Of a DNA stretch of 64,000 nt, positions 9,801-22,875 are shown piece after piece. Numbering within the stretch: position 1 is the stretch's first letter; the number at the start of each line of letters is the position of its first letter. The translations under genes and the position numbers were made by a program. The stretch is from Anisus vortex (Eukaryota; Mollusca; Gastropoda; Planorbidae), in contig OX421495.1 of the NCBI GenBank assembly GCA_949126835.1, positions 1,734,552-1,798,551 on the forward strand, given 5' to 3'. The notes beneath the pieces were generated by a model that saw only the letters and a program-made list of their open reading frames with translations, searched no databases and was not told where the DNA came from.

Positions 9801-12800
9801 AGGTATTTTTAAAAAAAAGGCAATTTCATTGAGCAACTCTATATATACGGTACTATTTAGAAAACTCTATGTACTGTTTTACATTAAAACAAGCTTAATT
9901 CCCTGGCGTTGCCTGGGACAAAATTACATAGACCTATATAGCTACAGATAAAAATATCTTTTTTTTTTAACAAAAAGTTTAGACTATCCCTGGCTGAGAA
10001 TCGAATACCCGTCTCCCACATGTGTCTAAAATATAACTATTAGATTATACTTATTAAAACATTTTAGGAAAGCTTTAAGTCCTGAAATTCTTTACAACCT
10101 TTTAAAAAAAGTAATATTAATGGAAATAAAAAATATCTATCATGACAGTTGGATGGCTACATCGCTAGAAATTTCAAAAACCAAAGGACAGCTTTAGGTA
10201 CTGCTTTAGATCCCCTAGCAGACAAACTTTTAGTCAGCTTCCTGGGTATTTCCTTAACTACAGCTGGACTTATTCCAAGTAAGTGTTGAGCTTGTACATT
10301 AAATCAATGTAAACATAAAAAGTTCACATAGATAGGCCTATAAGTTTGTAGTTTGATTTGAATCATCAGATTTAAATAAGTAGATTGGTTTGTTTTATCT
10401 TTTTTTTTTTAGTTCCAATGACAGTGTTGATAATAAGCCGAGATGTTGGACTTATCATTGCTTCCTTTTATATCAGATACATCTCTTTGCCTGTTCCTGT
10501 GAGTATTGTTATTAATTTATCCTATAAAGAATCTATTGAATGCATATTTCTGTCGTGTGTGTGTTTGTAGATATAAATATACCGATATTGTGATGTTCTT
10601 TTAATATTATAAGGTGAGGACAATCCAGTAATGTTACGGGCGGCGTAGTGTACATACACACACCTTTTGAAATATATATATATGATGTGATATTATAGGT
10701 ACTTTAAGTATGGATGGAGTGTAACATTCTACATATATATATTGTCTATATATATATTGCATTTTCTTGGAATTAAAATAATACATTTTGTGTATTTTTA
10801 TTACAGAGAACTTTGTCCAGGTATTTTGATGTTTCACTTGTTACTGCTAAGCTCTACCCTTCTGCTATTAGTAAGGTAATTTTAGAAAATTTAGAAGAAT
10901 AGATCAACATCCCTTCATATTAACAAGTCATTTTTTGTTGTAAGAAATACATTTTTGGCATGGGCAAATAAATCAATCATTTACTTCTCTTACTTATTGC
11001 TGCATATTTAGAAAATGTGCTATGTTGATTCTCAGATTAAACTGAAGTGAAAATGTGCTATGTTGATTCTCAGATTAAACTGAAGTGAAAATGTGCTATG
11101 TTGATTCTCAGATTAAACTGAAGTGAAAATGTGCTATGTTGATTCTCAGATTATACTGAAGTGAAAATGTGCTATGTTGATTCTCAGATTAAACTGAAGT
11201 GAAAATGTGCTACGTTGATTCTCAGATTAAACTGAAGTGAAAATGTGCTATGTTGATTCTCAGATTAAACTGAAGTGAAAATGTGCTATGTTGATTCTCA
11301 GATTATACTGAAGTGAAAATGTGCTATGTTGATTCTCAGATTATACTGAAGTGAAAATGTGCTACGTTGATTCTCAGATTATACTGAAGTGAAAATGTGC
11401 TATGTTGATTCTCAGATTAAACTGAAGTGAAAATGTGCTATGTTGATTCTCAGATTAAACTGAAGTGAAAATGTGCTACGTTGATTCTCAGATTATACTG
11501 AAGTGAAAATGTGCTATGTTGATTCTCAGATTAAACTGAAGTGAAAATGTGCTATGTTGATTCTCAGATTAAACTGAAGTGAAAATGTGCTATGTTGATT
11601 CTCAGATTATACTGAAGTGAAAATGTGCTATGTTGATTCTCAGATTATACTGAAGTGAAAATGTGCTATGTTGATTCTCAGATTAAACTGAAGTGAAAAT
11701 GTGCTATGTTGATTCTCAGATTATACTGAAGTGAAAATGTGCTACGTTGATTCTCAGATTAAACTGAAGTGAAAATGTGCTACGTTGATTCTCAGATTAT
11801 ACTGAAGTGAAAATGTGCTATGTTGATTCTCAGATTAGACTGAAGTGAAAATGTGCTACGTTGATTCTCAGATTGTACTGAAGTGAAAATGTGCTATGTT
11901 GATTCTCAGATTAAACTGAAGTGAAAATGTGCTATGTTGATTCTCAGATTAAACTGAAGTGAAAATGTGCTACGTTGATTCTCAGATTATACTGAAGTGA
12001 AAATGTGCTATGTTGATTCTCAGATTAAACTGAAGTGAAAATGTGCTATGTTGATTCTCAGATTAAACTGAAGTGAAAATGTGCTATGTTGATTCTCAGA
12101 TTATACTGAAGTGAAAATGTGCTATGTTGATTCTCAGATTATACTGAAGTGAAAATGTGCTATGTTGATTCTCAGATTAAACTGAAGTGAAAATGTGCTA
12201 TGTTGATTCTCAGATTATACTGAAGTGAAAATGTGCTACGTTGATTCTCAGATTAAACTGAAGTGAAAATGTGCTACGTTGATTCTCAGATTATACTGAA
12301 GTGAAAATGTGCTATGTTGATTCTCAGATTATACTGAAGTGAAAATGTGCTATGTTGATTCTCAGATTAAACTGAAGTGAAAATGTGCTATGTTGATTCT
12401 CAGATTAAACTGAAGTGAAAATGTGCTATGTTGATTCTCAGATTATACTGAAGTGAAAATGTGCTATGTTGATTCTCAGATTAAACTGAAGTGAAAATGT
12501 GCTATGTTGATTCTCAGATTATACTGAAGTGAAAATGTGCTACGTTGATTCTCAGATTAAACTGAAGTGAAAATGTGCTACGTTGATTCTCAGATTATAC
12601 TGAAGTGAAAATGTGCTATGTTGATTCTCAGATTATACTGAAGTGAAAATGTGCTATGTTGATTCTCAGATTAAACTGAAGTGAAAATGTGCTATGTTGA
12701 TTCTCAGATTAAACTGAAGTGAAAATGTGCTATGTTGATTCTCAGATTATACTGAAGTGAAAATGTGCTATGTTGATTCTCAGATTAAACTGAAGTGAAA

Positions 12801-15675
12801 ATGTGCTACGTTGATTCTCAGATTAAACTGAAGTGAAAATGTGCTATGTTGATTCTCAGATTAAACTGAAGTGAAAATGTGCTATGTTGATTCTCAGATT
12901 ATACTGAAGTGAAAATGTGCTATGTTGATTCTCAGATTATACTGAAGTGAAAATGTGCTACGTTGATTCTCAGATTATACTGAAGTGAAAATGTGCTATG
13001 TTGATTCTCAGATTAAACTGAAGTGAAAATGTGCTATGTTGATTCTCAGATTAAACTGAAGTGAAAATGTGCTACGTTGATTCTCAGATTATACTGAAGT
13101 GAAAATGTGCTATGTTGATTCTCAGATTAAACTGAAGTGAAAATGTGCTATGTTGATTCTCAGATTAAACTGAAGTGAAAATGTGCTATGTTGATTCTCA
13201 GATTATACTGAAGTGAAAATGTGCTATGTTGATTCTCAGATTATACTGAAGTGAAAATGTGCTATGTTGATTCTCAGATTAAACTGAAGTGAAAATGTGC
13301 TATGTTGATTCTCAGATTATACTGAAGTGAAAATGTGCTACGTTGATTCTCAGATTAAACTGAAGTGAAAATGTGCTACGTTGATTCTCAGATTATACTG
13401 AAGTGAAAATGTGCTATGTTGATTCTCAGATTAGACTGAAGTGAAAATGTGCTACGTTGATTCTCAGATTGTACTGAAGTGAAAATGTGCTATGTTGATT
13501 CTCAGATTAAACTGAAGTGAAAATGTGCTATGTTGATTCTCAGATTAAACTGAAGTGAAAATGTGCTACGTTGATTCTCAGATTATACTGAAGTGAAAAT
13601 GTGCTATGTTGATTCTCAGATTAAACTGAAGTGAAAATGTGCTATGTTGATTCTCAGATTAAACTGAAGTGAAAATGTGCTATGTTGATTCTCAGATTAT
13701 ACTGAAGTGAAAATGTGCTATGTTGATTCTCAGATTATACTGAAGTGAAAATGTGCTATGTTGATTCTCAGATTAAACTGAAGTGAAAATGTGCTATGTT
13801 GATTCTCAGATTATACTGAAGTGAAAATGTGCTACGTTGATTCTCAGATTAAACTGAAGTGAAAATGTGCTACGTTGATTCTCAGATTATACTGAAGTGA
13901 AAATGTGCTATGTTGATTCTCAGATTATACTGAAGTGAAAATGTGCTATGTTGATTCTCAGATTAAACTGAAGTGAAAATGTGCTATGTTGATTCTCAGA
14001 TTAAACTGAAGTGAAAATGTGCTATGTTGATTCTCAGATTATACTGAAGTGAAAATGTGCTATGTTGATTCTCAGATTAAACTGAAGTGAAAATGTGCTA
14101 TGTTGATTCTCAGATTATACTGAAGTGAAAATGTGCTACGTTGATTCTCAGATTAAACTGAAGTGAAAATGTGCTACGTTGATTCTCAGATTATACTGAA
14201 GTGAAAATGTGCTATGTTGATTCTCAGATTATACTGAAGTGAAAATGTGCTATGTTGATTCTCAGATTAAACTGAAGTGAAAATGTGCTATGTTGATTCT
14301 CAGATTAAACTGAAGTGAAAATGTGCTATGTTGATTCTCAGATTATACTGAAGTGAAAATGTGCTATGTTGATTCTCAGATTAAACTGAAGTGAAAATGT
14401 TCTACGTTGATTCTCAGATTAAACTGAAGTGAAAATGTGCTACGTTGATTCTCAGATTAAACTGAAGTGAAAATGTGCTACGTTGATTCTCAGATTAAAC
14501 TGAAGTGAAAATTATGATTTAGTTTAGGTAGAGTTTGGATACCAAAATGTAGAGTTTCCATTAATTAAATGATAAAAAGTTGTTTAAAATAAATATTCCT
14601 TTTTTTTTTATCCATAGATAAACACTGGACTACAATTGTCCTATGTAGCAGCAACTCTTGCGTCTCCTGTTTTTAATTTTGTAGATCATCCATTACTCCA
14701 AGGTCTTATGTAAGTATCTGAATAAGACACTGCATGTTAGCATATGCATATTCAAATAGCCAATCAAATAGTTTAAAAAAATATAAAGGTTTAATTGCCA
14801 ATCAAATTGTTTAAAAAAAAATAAAGGTCATGGGTTGAGATTCACCTAGCACAGGCAGCATGTTAGAACAAATTGCTTTTGAAACACACACCATCGGTAA
14901 AATGAACATAAGTTTCGATGATGCATTTACTTGTATAGTTTTACTTTCTGACCATGGTGGTCCATGGAGCGAGAGAAGCAGCATTCACAAGTTTCCTTGG
15001 CTTTGACATAAATGTGGCTACGTGACCATCGGCCTTTACTTTTCCCCAACCAATGTCAGGTATTCATCAGAGCTGGGTAAAACTCAGGGACCCCACCCCC
15101 GAGACCCGGGAAAAAATCCTGGATTGGACCTGGATTCGAACTTGGGACCTTCTGTAAGATAATCCAAATGTGCTGACTCTAGATCAGCCTATCCCACAGT
15201 AACCTGTCTGTAAGTAAAGCAACTATACCTTTCAGACCAATTTGATCCTGTAAAGCAGCGTTCATGATTTTCATATCAGCGGTCAGCACAATGCCCAGCC
15301 TCCTCACTTGTCCCTTACTGTCAGATGCCATCAGAGCTGGGTAGACTTGGCGAGACCCTCAAGACCCCGGGAACAATTCCTAGTCTTCATCATGATTCGA
15401 ACCCACCTAGCTTGTTGTTGCTTGGACTACCTTGCCCTCTGCTATTTACTAAGTAAAATTCTGATGATTATGTTGTTATAAATTTAAAACACTAAAGATA
15501 AATGTCATGTGGTGTGCCTTACTCTACTTGAGAGAAATGGGATAATAATATTGACCCTTCAATTAAATGCATATTTTCTTATACTTTCAGGTACTTGACT
15601 GCTATGACAACAGTGATATCTGGAGTAGATTATGTCTTGACATGGCGCAAGAGGTTGAAAATTATACAGAAATAA
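6819..15675 (+). CDS. CRLS1: Cardiolipin synthase (CDP-alcohol phosphatidyltransferase family), mitochondrial
   Basis: It joins CDP-diacylglycerol and phosphatidylglycerol to make cardiolipin in the mitochondrial inner membrane. Coding exons: 6819-7517, 9154-9291, 10149-10278, 10413-10498, 10807-10875, 14618-14709, 15591-15675. All junctions are GT-AG and phases agree, giving 432 aa. The CDP-alcohol phosphatidyltransferase signature spans exons 2 and 3: [11 protein letters not shown] at 277-287, then G296, D300 and D304, with all acidic residues present. Downstream SRDV, YIRY and several hydrophobic helices match metazoan cardiolipin synthases. Exon 1 encodes a basic, Ser/Lys-rich N-terminal part of 233 residues, clearly longer than the roughly 100 residues of the vertebrate protein. 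It is probably a mitochondrial presequence plus a poorly conserved linker. The ATG at 6819 is the first in the exon. Intron 5 holds a 3.5-kb minisatellite. The family call is firm; the N-terminal extent is less so. Confidence 0.95.
7552..7805 (+). mobile_element. tRNA-derived SINE, family A
   Basis: Begins with a B-box-like aggttcgaatcctggtgaag, then the family's conserved core ctacccagctctgatgggta, then gctgggcattgtgctggcca, and ends with a gatcaatttggtccgacggg-type tail. It lies in CRLS1 intron 1 just after the exon 1 donor. The head is partly lost. Confidence 0.7.
8571..8836 (+). mobile_element. tRNA-derived SINE, family A (best copy)
   Basis: The A box (tggctgagcggc) and B box (ggttcaattcc) are spaced as in a tRNA, followed by the core tctacccagctctgatgggt, the gctgggcattgtgatggcca block and a caatttggtccaacaagtac-type end. 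This is the most complete copy of the family in the window and lies in CRLS1 intron 1. Confidence 0.75.
11011..14511. repeat. 38-bp minisatellite, about 92 copies, in CRLS1 intron 5
   Basis: The unit begins gaaaatgtgctatgttgatt and continues ctcagattaaactgaagt; copies begin at 11011, 11049 and every 38 bp after. Variation is almost limited to two sites: tat/tac after gtgc, and attaaac/attatac (rarely attagac or attgtac). The order of variants is itself repeated. A 13-unit (494-bp) block recurs in tandem early in the array, and rare variants recur at exactly 1596 bp (42 units: 11834 and 13430). The array ends at about 14511. Confidence 0.95.
14985..15195 (-). mobile_element. SINE family A copy
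   Basis: Reverse orientation: contains cagagctgggtaaaactcag (the core), tccccaaccaatgtcaggta and gattcgaacttgggacct (the B box reversed). It lies in CRLS1 intron 6. Confidence 0.65.
15225..15445 (-). mobile_element. SINE family A copy
   Basis: Reverse orientation: agaccaatttgatcctgtaa, then cacaatgcccagcc, catcagagctgggtagactt and gattcgaacccacct. It lies directly after the copy at 14985-15195, so two copies sit in one intron in the same direction. Confidence 0.65.
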
Positions 15676-15906
15676 ACAGTTGCCTTGGTAGCGTGAGGAA
15701 TAATTGAAAAGAGACATTTGATTGAATATACTAACAGAATTACTGACACATGAATGAATAACTTAGGATTACTATTTTTCTCTGCTATTATATTTTATTA
15801 CTGACACGTGTACATATTTATTGACCTGTAAGTGAGTTGTATTATGCAAGCTTTATAAACAGAATATATCTGAAGTATTATAGACCATATTGTGTTTTAC
15901 ATTGTC

Positions 15907-15912
15907 AATAAA
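15907..15912 (+). terminator. Likely CRLS1 polyadenylation signal
   Basis: AATAAA about 230 bp after the CRLS1 stop, in gtcaataaacaatgtctacc. An earlier AATAAA overlaps the stop region at about 15670 and is too close to be the main signal. Confidence 0.5.
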
Positions 15913-16020
15913 CAATGTCTACCCTATATACAATCTGTACTGATGGCTCATTTATTTTCGAATTGTTGCTGGTTCATATGCTGTAATGTTGTTTTACATT
16001 GTATTTTTAAATCCTGTGTA

Positions 16021-16308
16021 ATAACTTTGCAAAACTTTGTAATGTTTGAATCTTAGGACGGCTAATCGACCCACTTTCCATCATGCTACTAAACTGAAAC
16101 CTGGCACCTAAATGTGTTTCATTTGGCAGCACGTTTTTTCTTATTTTCAGCCACTCACCTCCCAATAACTTTGCAAAACTTTGTAATGTTTGAATCTTAG
16201 GACGGCTAATCGACCCACTTTCCGTCAGGCTACTAAACTGAAACCTGGCACCTAAATGTGTTTCATTTGGCAGCACGTTTTTTCTTATTTTCAGCCACTC
16301 ACCTCCCC
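16021..16308. repeat. 144-bp tandem duplication downstream of CRLS1
   Basis: Two copies, starting with ataactttgcaaaactttgt at 16021 and 16165, nearly identical to each other. They keep a 107-codon frame open on the - strand, but nothing suggests it is a real protein. Confidence 0.85.
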
Positions 16309-16329
16309 CACCCCAACTCACATCAATCA

Positions 16330-17125
16330 ATTTTTAAATGTTGTTTTCATTACACGTTATGGTGCACATTTTAAAATCCTTGCTGAACAAACACATTTTA
16401 AAATCCTTATTGAACACAGCTGACTGGCATAGTGTGTATTTCCCCCACTGATCCAAATATATATATATATTTTAATTTAAGTGATTAACCCTTTTTTTTT
16501 CAACCTTGTAGATTTATTAACTTACCATAATACCGGTACTATAGATTTTTGTATTTATTACTTTGTGAGTAGTGAAAATAAGAATCTACGGCAGGCTAAT
16601 GCACTAACAAAAAAATGGATATAATATGAATATGATTTATATGAAAAACGTTTTAGAGCAGGGTTCTTTTTCTAAAATCATTATAAATTCCTAAACTTGA
16701 CACAAAATTCACTCTCATGTGTAAACAAAATTATATTTAACTGACAGCAAAGATAGGTCTCATAGGTAAGCTTAGCCCAAATAAAATGTTTGAGGATACC
16801 AAGTAGTAAATTATTAGAATCCTTAATAATAAAAACTCCAAGAATGTTTCCAGTTAAGTCCTTTTTTTAAAAAATCAAGTAAACTTAACAAACCATATGA
16901 ACCCTTTAGGTGTTGTTGAATATATTATTAAAAAGCAAAGCATTCTAAATTATTTGGCATACACAGATCACATATGATAATGATAGTTCTGCACTAAATT
17001 GTTATTAATGATTTATTTATATTGGAATAAATCAAATACATGTATGCCATGTACTATACTTGGTATAATATATATATATTGGTACTAGTAGTAGTAGTTG
17101 TATACGAATTTGATAATGATAATCT
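16330..17125. other. AT-rich intergenic DNA, nothing recognised
   Basis: No coding region or known repeat recognised. It includes a short direct repeat of acattttaaaatccttgctg type near 16365-16410 and (TA)n runs. Confidence 0.5.
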
Positions 17126-17400
17126 TATACATTACAGACGCTCCTTCTATTATAGTAGGAGTAGGACAAACATTCGTGGTTAGAGTCTATAGTCCTGCAT
17201 TTCTATTAGTGTTTTAAATGATGTTAAGTTACTTGTTTTCCTGGTTTGTTCAGGCAACCCATTCCATGCCCTGATGCCACTTGGGGAGAAAGAGTACTTA
17301 TATGCATTTGTTCTCGCACAAGGGATAAGGAAAGTGTTATAGTTCAAATGCTTATCTAAGCATTGTAATAGATTGTTTTTGTGTTGTATTTCTAAATTAG
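17126..17400 (-). mobile_element. 5'-truncated LINE 3' end
   Basis: Reverse orientation copy of the LINE module: ttacagacgctccttctatt at the tail side, then gttcaggcaacccattccat and gaaagagtacttatatgcat in the RT C-terminal part. The tail hairpin region differs (attatagtaggagtagga). Confidence 0.75.
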
Positions 17401-18155
17401 AATTTAATTCCTTGTGTATTATTACTATACTACTTTCCTTTTTGCTATATACAATACAATAATTAAATAATGATGGTCATTATTAATATAGAGCGACTCC
17501 CCGTCCATGCTATCACATTTAGCATGCTCAGTGCGCTCTATTTCCACAATTAGATTCAGTTTTGGAGATGGGGGGGGGGGGAGCCGGGGGAGGCCCAAAT
17601 ATATACGTTGAAGAGGAAGGTCTTCAAACTCTTTAAAGTAAGAATTTAATAACGCTTTGGTTTCAGAATGGGTGTCTGAGTCAAATCATAGTCATAGTTT
17701 AGGCGCCACAGATTAAAAGAGAGTATCCCAGAGGATTTAAAAAAAAAATGTCCATCTACATTGGGAATTCTTCAGTCCCTTTGGAAAACCCACGTTTTGG
17801 AATTCTCTCTGTCGGTGATAGGAAGGTACCTACGTGTCTTTATACTGGTGTACCTAAGCGACAGTAGAAGCTTATATGGTCACTGTCACTGTATGCTTTG
17901 TCACATGGAGCCAGTGGAGATCTTTAATTAAGAACAGGAAAAATGTGGTCAGACTTTTTCATCAGAGATTGAATGCATTCTTCAGTAGTTATTTTATAGT
18001 ATTGTATCATCTAGCTCTGAGGAAGATCTCACAAACAACTATATTATAACCACATAGCCTTAATGAGAGAGAACGTGGTTGCGTTCTCTTGTTAAGCCGA
18101 GGAACGATTCTGACTCTTAAGTCCCTTAGGAGGCATCTTTAGATCCAACGAACAA
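17401..18155. other. Intergenic DNA, nothing recognised
   Basis: Includes a G-run at about 17570-17595. No coding region is supported. Confidence 0.45.
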
Positions 18156-18279
18156 GTCATAGTCAGTGGCGTAGCTAAGGGGGGCGAAGGGGGCGGTCCG
18201 CACCGGGTGACAGCATATGGGGGGTGACACTTTGTCACCTTCAACACAATTTTTCAGCCAGACTAAGGTGCGAAAATAG

Positions 18280-19822
18280 TCTGAAAAAGTCATGAACAAT
18301 CAAAGGATCATCTGTCGTGCTTGGAGAAGTGGAAAACACTGGCTTCAGGACTCCAGCTGCAAACAACCATCGATGCAGCAACCATTTCCCTGGTGGAGAA
18401 AGAAAAAAAGAAGTTCAGAGACATTCTGCACAGAGTTTTAGATGTAATACTTTTCCTTGCATGACAGAACCTGTCATTTAGAGGACATCGAGAGGATGCC
18501 ATATCATTAAACAAAAGTAACTTCTTGGCGATATCCTCGAGAAATTAGAAAATGAAGGACTGTATATTCAGTTATGTCGCGGTCAAGGGTACAATAATGC
18601 AGCAAGCATTTCCGGAATCCAAGGTGGTGTGCAACAAAAGATCAAAGACATTAATCCGAAGGCAATTTTTGTACCTTGTTCCAATCATTCTTTGAACATT
18701 TGTGGCAAACATTCGTTTGCTAACAATCCGTCTTGTGTAACGTTTTTGGAAGTCTTGGGGCGCTGTACACTTTTTTTTTGCTCTGTCGACCCATCGCTGG
18801 GATGTAATATTGAAATACACAGGTCTAACAGTGAAGAGACTGTCCACAACTCGCTGCACATGCTGATGCAGTGAAGCCAGTGATACAGAAGTTTAACCAG
18901 TTTGTGGAAGCCATTGAAGCTCTGTGTGATGTCGAAGAAAGCGTTGAGACAAGAGGCGCTGCGCACAATCTGTTCTTAACTATATGCAACTTTTCTTTCA
19001 TTTCGTTATTGTTTTTCTGGGGTGACGTTTAACAAGAAGTCGACTTAGCACAGATGTACATGCAAACACCAGGTATTACTTGCAACCAAACTAATGGCTC
19101 TCAAGGTCTTTTTGGAAGAGCAGCGTACGAAGGTTGTTGACAATGCCGTCCAGCAGGCACTTGGGAAATGTGGAGAACTTGATATCCCTACAGAGAAGAG
19201 AATCATAAGAAAGAGAAGATTACCGGGAGAGGGGGCAAGAGATGCTGGATTGTCATTGCAGCAGGAGACCAAGAGAGCAATGTTAGAGTGTCTGGACCGT
19301 TTTCATAAGGAGTTAGATACGAGAGGAAAGGCAGTGAGCGACATTTTGTTGACTTTTTCTGCCGTTCAGTCAGACAATATTATTTGTGCCAACGACGAAA
19401 AAATACAGTTGTCTGTTACCAAGCTCACAGCCGTGTATGATGAGCTGTCTGAAGAAGACCTTTGTCTAGAAATACCATGTTTAATGTGAAACCTACAAGC
19501 AGCCGAAATAAACTTGGAGGAAGCCAAGCACTGGACTGTACTGCAATTCCTACGGTTTATCATCAAGTGGGACTTTGTTAAATCATTGCCATATCTTACG
19601 CTGACTCTAAGATTCTTTCTGACAATATGTGTTTCTGTGGCATTGTGTGAAAGAAGTTTCTCCAAAATGAAACTTATAAAAAATTACCTCCTGTCAACCA
19701 TGAGCCAGTGGAGATTGTCGGATCTGGCTGTTCTGTCCATTGAACACAAGCTTACAAGACAAATAAGTGACGATGTCATTGATCTGTTTGCCACAAAGAA
19801 AACAAGAAGACTTTCCTTCTAG
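18280..19822 (+). pseudogene. Decayed hAT transposase, ZMYM1/DUF4371-like
   Basis: Segments in several frames match the DUF4371/zinc-finger MYM-type hAT transposases. Near 18310 there is a CLEKWKTL-type start. At 18629-18740 INPKAIFVPCSNHSLNIC matches the catalytic-core region. At 19630-19740 VALCERSFSKMKLIKNYL matches the C-terminal dimerisation region. Stops and shifts near 18460, 18872 and 19488 break the protein, so it is not functional. Confidence 0.8.
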
Positions 19823-20229
19823 GTCTATAGTGTCGAAGGACATTCTTTTGGTATGTGCATTGCCGTTTTTTGCACTTAGATGTTCTGAAAGTGAACAGTT
19901 GCAATGTAAAAATCTTTGGATTTGAACTACATGTATTTGTTTTGTGGTATTGGATTCGGATTTCGTCTTGGATCATACATGTAAGCCAGCGATGGCGAAC
20001 CTATGGCACGCGTGCCACAGCTGGCACGCGGAGCCATTTCTCTGGGCACGCGAGCATTTACCAAAAATCGGAACAGTTTAGTTATGATCACACCGCTACG
20101 GATAGGATCGTCTATTTAAAAAGCCATTTTGTCGGATCGCCAATGAATGGAAAGAGTTTCTTGAAGCGAAATTGAGGAAATATCTCACCCAGTTACTAGA
20201 TTTTGTAAATATCTTTCTCAAACCAACAA

Positions 20230-21792
20230 TCTAACAGAAGCAAGCTTTCAAATGTCACTCTGCATAGCAAAACATGGTAAGCCCCTCTCTGATGGGGATT
20301 TTCTGAAAACGGCAATATTGGCTGGGAGTAATTCCCTTTTTAATGATTTTCCATACAAAGATAAAATTATGCAACGCATCTCTGAGATACCACTTAGCAG
20401 ACATACTGTTAAAGATCGAGTCTTGCGCATGGAAAGTGATGTTAGTTAGCAGATCACTACTCACTTACAAAAGTCTGCCTGCTACCTCATGTGCTTGGGT
20501 CAAATCACATATGTAAATAATCATGCAAGGCTTGTGGTAATTTTGCGTTACGCAGTTGGTGACATTATGAGAGAAGAGCTGGTGAAATTGTTATATTTGC
20601 CTGAAAGAACACAAGGGATATATATCCACAAGGCTGTTATTGAATCTTTTTTGGGCACACGATATAAAACAAGAAAAAGAGGTTTCAGTTTCTAGTGACG
20701 TGGCACATGGTGGGGGACGCATCAGGTTTCATACAGTTCTTTGTCAAAGAAGCAAAACACACAGTCGTTCAGTTTCACTTTATTATATTCCAAGAAGCTC
20801 TTTGTACCAGGGATAGCAGCAAGAAAATGCTATCCTCAAAGATGTCACGAAAATGGTCAATTACATCATGACCCGTGCTCTTTACTGTCGACAGTTTCAC
20901 GTACTTCTTGATGAGATCAAAGCGCAGTATAATATTTTACTCATGTACAATAATGGCAGGTAGCTGAGCAGAGGACGAGTATTGGAGAGATATGTAGCAT
21001 GCTTGTATGAAGTTGGGCTGTTTATGATTCAAAAGGGGCAGGATTATCCACAGCTCATTGATATGGACTGGCTTACCAACCTCATGTTTTCAATGAACTG
21101 AATAAACAACTGCAAGATTCAGGAACAACAGTAGAAATGATGTTTTGTGATATCAGAACATTTGAAAGAAAACTGCAGGTTTTTGAAAGTGGGCAGCTGA
21201 AATATTTTCCAAAAGTAAAAATGCATTTACAAAATTCTATGACATTTACCGTCAATCCTTCAAGCCATCAGGAATTCTACAAGGAATTTTCTAGCATAAA
21301 TTTGTACAGTTCCGTAAGATGGAGACACCGCTCTGTTTTCTTACTTCCACGAATAAAACCAAATTTGAAGAACGTGATCTTTCCTGCTTATTGTGGTTAG
21401 ATTTATGAAATCTGAAAATGGAGCTAATGGAATTTCAAGAACGCTCTATCTGGAAAAATAAATTCTATTAACAGCGTGAAACACTTGAAAAGATAGAGTG
21501 TGAAAGGATTTCAAAGGACAGCACAGTTGGTAGATCTGATGATTAAATCCTTAAAGTGTGGAATTCTCTGTCAAATAATTTTAAGTCGATGAAAACACTT
21601 GGGATTGCACTTCTTACTTTGTTTGGGTCTTCTTATGCTTGTAAGCAGCTGTTTTCAACTTTAAATTATATCAAATATAATACCAGAAACAGACTAATAG
21701 ATGACCTGAATATTGCATGCGTCGCTCTTAAATTTACGGAGTATGAGCCAAGGCTTGACAAATTATCAGCATGCACACAACAGCGAGTGTGA
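20230..21792 (+). pseudogene. Decayed hAT transposase, ZBED/GTF2IRD2-like
   Basis: At 20252-20449 the frame reads IAKHGKPLSDGDFLK and LSRHTVKDRV, typical of the Charlie/GTF2IRD2-like hAT transposases. At 21556-21792 LLTLFGSSYACKQLFSTLNY followed by TRNRLIDDLNIACVALK is the C-terminal dimerisation block. Stops and shifts between these parts show that it is dead. Confidence 0.8.
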
Positions 21793-22062
21793 TAGGCCCA
21801 TATTATTTTTTTCATTCACTACAGCTCATGTTTTTTTAAATATAAAAGATTGTTTGTATCATTCAAAGATCTGTTAATTTTTTATTTTTTGACAAAAGAT
21901 GTGATGTTAATTAGTTCGGACAACTGTATGAGCTGTTTGGTTTTTCTAAAGTAAAACCACAGTAGGCTATTTTGTTTTAATTGTTGTGTTGGCACGTTGA
22001 AAGAAATAAGTTGGTCTTGTATTGTTCTTTGGGCACGCGGCCTCAAAAAGGTTCGCCATCAC

Positions 22063-22875
22063 TAGGGTTGCCAGACGTCCGGCAAAAGGAGGACATGTCC
22101 TCCTTTTTAGCCCTGTGTCCTCCGTCCGGCAGGCAAAGCTAAAAACCCTTAAAATGTCCGGCTTTTGTATGCTAAAGGTTTTTAACAGTCTTAGTGCACT
22201 TTTTATGTTTTTATTTACTGTCAATTAGTGTCAATAGATGGCTGGTGGGTCGAGTAAAGCAAAACACTGGAGTATTTAGCAGGAAATGTAGCCTAATCAA
22301 CTAGATTGTGTTATCTAATGTGTTGCTAGGTTAATAATTGCAGTGGAGTTAGTTTTTTTCAGTTTCCCAAATGCAAGTTGCTTCTCAGAATTAAAAAAAA
22401 TGTGTGAACTTTCTGTATCCCTGGACATAATGGTAATGTGGGAAGATAAACCCTCAATGGACAAATGATTTATACATTTGTGCTTGCTAACAAAGTGCTT
22501 CTGTAAAAAGTTCGCTTGTCGTAGAAATAGACTATGTTATATAATTAAGAAATATGATTATGTATTAACTGTAGAATCGACGGTTATCAAATAATATAGT
22601 AGCCTATTGCTGCATTTCCCCCCAAAAAATTCAATTGAATTATTATTTTTTTTGACAAGACTTTTTCTTGATTAATTTACTAATGGATAATTATTGGCCA
22701 CCATTGTAGTAATATTTCACTAATTGCTGGTCAAATCCGCATATAATTGTAACGTTTTTAATGATTTAAATAAAATGCTCAATGTGTCCTCCTTTTGGTA
22801 CCCATGTGTCCTCCTTTGTCCTCCTTTTTGTCTCTCTGTGTCCTCCTTTTGGTACCTATGTATCTGGCAACCCTA
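22063..22875. mobile_element. Third hAT-type element, non-autonomous, inside the second
   Basis: 813 bp with ends tagggttgccaga and its complement, flanked by gccatcac on both sides (22055-22062 and 22876-22883). Near each end are repeats of aaaaggaggacacat type. It has no transposase, so it is a MITE-like or deleted copy. It landed within the terminal repeat of the second element. Confidence 0.9.

Noticed and set aside
11011..14511. CRISPR-like regular array
   Set aside because: The units are contiguous with no spacers of unrelated sequence, and the setting is an intron of an animal gene. It is a minisatellite.
16007..16330. 107-codon frame with an internal duplication on the - strand
   Set aside because: Produced by the 144-bp tandem duplication. 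No recognisable protein features.
17126..17400. A conserved non-coding element
   Set aside because: The similarity to 1-228, 24428, 60600 and 63062 is explained by a shared LINE 3' end with a decayed RT C-terminus.
22022..22228. Small protein within the hAT region
   Set aside because: It straddles the end of the second element and the start of the third, so it cannot be an ancestral gene.
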